Under the pieces are notes generated by a model. The model was not told the origin of the DNA. It did no database searches and saw nothing but the letters and a program-made list of their open reading frames with translations. Shown here in pieces: positions 62,712-64,000 of a stretch of DNA of 64,000 nt. The stretch is from Enterobacter sp. JUb54 (GTDB lineage: Bacteria; Pseudomonadota; Gammaproteobacteria; Enterobacterales; Enterobacteriaceae): contig NZ_CP060418.1 in NCBI RefSeq assembly GCF_014298075.1, positions 1,302,001 to 1,366,000 on the forward strand, read 5' to 3'. A program made the position numbers and the translations under genes. How positions within the stretch are numbered: the first letter of the stretch is position 1; each line of letters begins with the position of its first letter.

Positions 62712-64000
62712 ATGATCCACTGCTCTCGTAGCGCGCGTGTTGTCTCTAAAATTACCCTTGCCGGCCTGGCCGTCGCTGGCGCATTGATGCTGGTCCATTG
62801 CTCCAGCAAGCCACCGGTATCTCTCGTGACCCCGCTGCCGTCACCGATTAAACAGCCCGGTCTGCCCCGCAGCAATGAACCGGTGCGCGGCGTCTGGCTG
62901 ACCACGGTCTCCCGCCTCGACTGGCCGCCGGTAGAATCCGTCACCCTCAGCGATCCGCAGATGCGCATCCGCCAGCAGCAGAACGCCTTGACTGCCAAAC
63001 TGGATAAGCTGAAAAGCCTCGGGATCAACACCGTGTTTTTCCAGGTTAAACCGGATGGTACCGCCCTGTGGCCGTCAAAGATCCTGCCGTGGTCGGATAT
63101 GCTGACCGGTAAAATTGGTCAGGACCCGGGCTACGACCCGCTGAAGTTTATGCTGGATGAGGCCCACAAACGCGGGATGCGGGTGCACGCCTGGTTTAAT
63201 CCCTATCGCGTTTCCGTGAATACCCGGCCTCGTACCGTCAGCGAGCTCAACGCCACGCTGTCGCAGACCCCCGCCAGCGTCTTCGTGCTGCATCGCGACT
63301 GGATCCGAACTTCCGGCGACCGCTTTGTCCTCGACCCCGGTATTCCCGAAGTCCGCGACTGGATCACCAGCATCGTTGCCGAAGTGGTGGAGCACTACCC
63401 GGTGGACGGCGTCCAGTTTGATGACTACTTCTATACCGAAACGCCGGGCTCTACCCTGAATGACAATCAGACCTACCGCACCTACGGTCAGGGATATGCC
63501 TCAAAGGCGGACTGGCGACGGCATAACACCCAACAGCTGATTGCCCAGGTCTCAAAGGCTATCAAGCAGCAGAATCCCACGATCGAATTTGGCGTCAGCC
63601 CCGCTGGCGTCTGGCGTAACCGCTCCCACGATCCGGCGGGGTCTGATACCCGCGGCGCGGCGGCCTACGATGAATCTTTTGCCGATACCCGCAGTTGGGT
63701 GCAGCAAGGGCTGCTCGACTACATCGCCCCGCAGATTTACTGGCCTTTCGCCCGCGATGCGGCGCGCTATGATGTGCTGGCAAAATGGTGGGCGGACGTG
63801 GTGAAACCAACCGGAACCCGACTGTATATTGGTATTGCGCTATATAAGGTCGGCGAACCGTCCAAAAATGAGCCTGACTGGATGGTCAACGGCGGCGTGC
63901 CGGAGCTGAAAAAACAGCTGGATTTAAACGAATCGACGCCGCAAATCCAGGGCACCATTCTGTTCCGGGAGAACTACCTCAACCAGCCGCAAACCCAGCA
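62712..64000 (+). CDS. digH: DigH, glycosyl hydrolase family 10-like lipoprotein (3' end outside window)
   Basis: From the ATG at 62712 the frame reads MIHCSRSARVVSKITL, then a lipoprotein signal ending in MLVHCSS, and stays open to the window edge. It matches DigH (YddW): RGVWLTTVSRLDWPPVES, TVFFQVKPDGTALWPSKILP, HAWFNPYRVSVNT, VQFDDYFYTETPG and APQIYWPFARDAARYD. DigH is an outer-membrane lipoprotein that cleaves denuded peptidoglycan glycan strands. The start is chosen because the following CSR segment matches the family. The last part of the protein lies beyond the window. Confidence 0.93.
   Translation, partial: MIHCSRSARVVSKITLAGLAVAGALMLVHCSSKPPVSLVTPLPSPIKQPGLPRSNEPVRGVWLTTVSRLDWPPVESVTLSDPQMRIRQQQNALTAKLDKLKSLGINTVFFQVKPDGTALWPSKILPWSDMLTGKIGQDPGYDPLKFMLDEAHKRGMRVHAWFNPYRVSVNTRPRTVSELNATLSQTPASVFVLHRDWIRTSGDRFVLDPGIPEVRDWITSIVAEVVEHYPVDGVQFDDYFYTETPGSTLNDNQTYRTYGQGYASKADWRRHNTQQLIAQVSKAIKQQNPTIEFGVSPAGVWRNRSHDPAGSDTRGAAAYDESFADTRSWVQQGLLDYIAPQIYWPFARDAARYDVLAKWWADVVKPTGTRLYIGIALYKVGEPSKNEPDWMVNGGVPELKKQLDLNESTPQIQGTILFRENYLNQPQTQ

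Noticed and set aside
1..64000. CRISPR array, tRNA or rRNA genes
   Set aside because: No regularly spaced repeats and no tRNA cloverleaf or rRNA sequence were recognised.

Overview
The window looks like chromosomal DNA of an enterobacterium. The gene content fits the Klebsiella oxytoca complex or a close relative: a complete Liv branched-chain amino acid operon, digH, yjjJ, a YjcS-type alkyl sulfatase, a family-2 periplasmic pectate lyase, and chaperone-usher type pilins. No rRNA, tRNA or CRISPR array was seen. The species is inferred from family recognition only.

Layout. 1-2601: an OprD-like porin cut by the window edge, then an FAD-linked oxidase that has lost its N-terminus and abuts the C-terminal end of a fimbrial subunit. 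2800-5039: an insertion-sequence graveyard with an ISNCY-like transposase remnant, an integrase N-terminal remnant, an IS3-type orfA fragment, and a complete-ended IS3-family element with an internal deletion that cut an alpha/beta hydrolase. 5152-17790: accessory metabolism. A MocR regulator is divergent from an EamA exporter, followed by a truncated DapA-like gene fused to a truncated AraC gene. Next come an alcohol dehydrogenase and a group of mostly exported enzymes: two alpha/beta hydrolases, a cupin, two carboxymuconolactone-decarboxylase-like proteins, a probable Tat-exported flavodoxin and an aldo/keto reductase. The block ends in an MFS transporter without its N-terminus, abutting an AraC remnant. 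17849-22611: a tartrate/hydroxypyruvate utilisation unit (LysR, ttuB, ttuC, ttuD, terminator).

22608-25131: a LuxR-type regulator, an EAL-domain protein and two pilins, without chaperone or usher. 25254-30206: a CRP-like regulator and an AcrAB-type RND pump. 30487-34437: a Spy/CpxP-like protein, YjjJ, a second alcohol dehydrogenase and two unknown genes. 34775-37431: two more orphan pilins and a LuxR-type regulator broken by a frameshift next to a G run. 37459-39487: pectate lyase with a KdgR-like site and what looks like a nearly deleted gene between them. 39948-41924: the alkyl sulfatase.

42363-48265 is the most interesting unit: three consecutive SPFH (HflK/HflC-like) membrane proteins translationally coupled to a heavy-metal P1B-type ATPase. 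48405-49277 is a beta-hydroxyacid dehydrogenase. 49497-56794 is a complete tripartite ABC exporter operon (outer-membrane lipoprotein, two ABC-2 permeases, a fused double ATPase, HlyD adaptor) with a divergent TetR regulator and a 21-bp palindrome between them. 56950-61971 is the Liv operon. 62095-62345 is an array of perfect hairpins resembling a dispersed enterobacterial repeat. The window ends inside digH.

A recurring theme is genes cut at both sides of a junction (near 2370, 4000, 8000, 9715 and 17632), suggesting that the first 18 kb is a repeatedly rearranged region.
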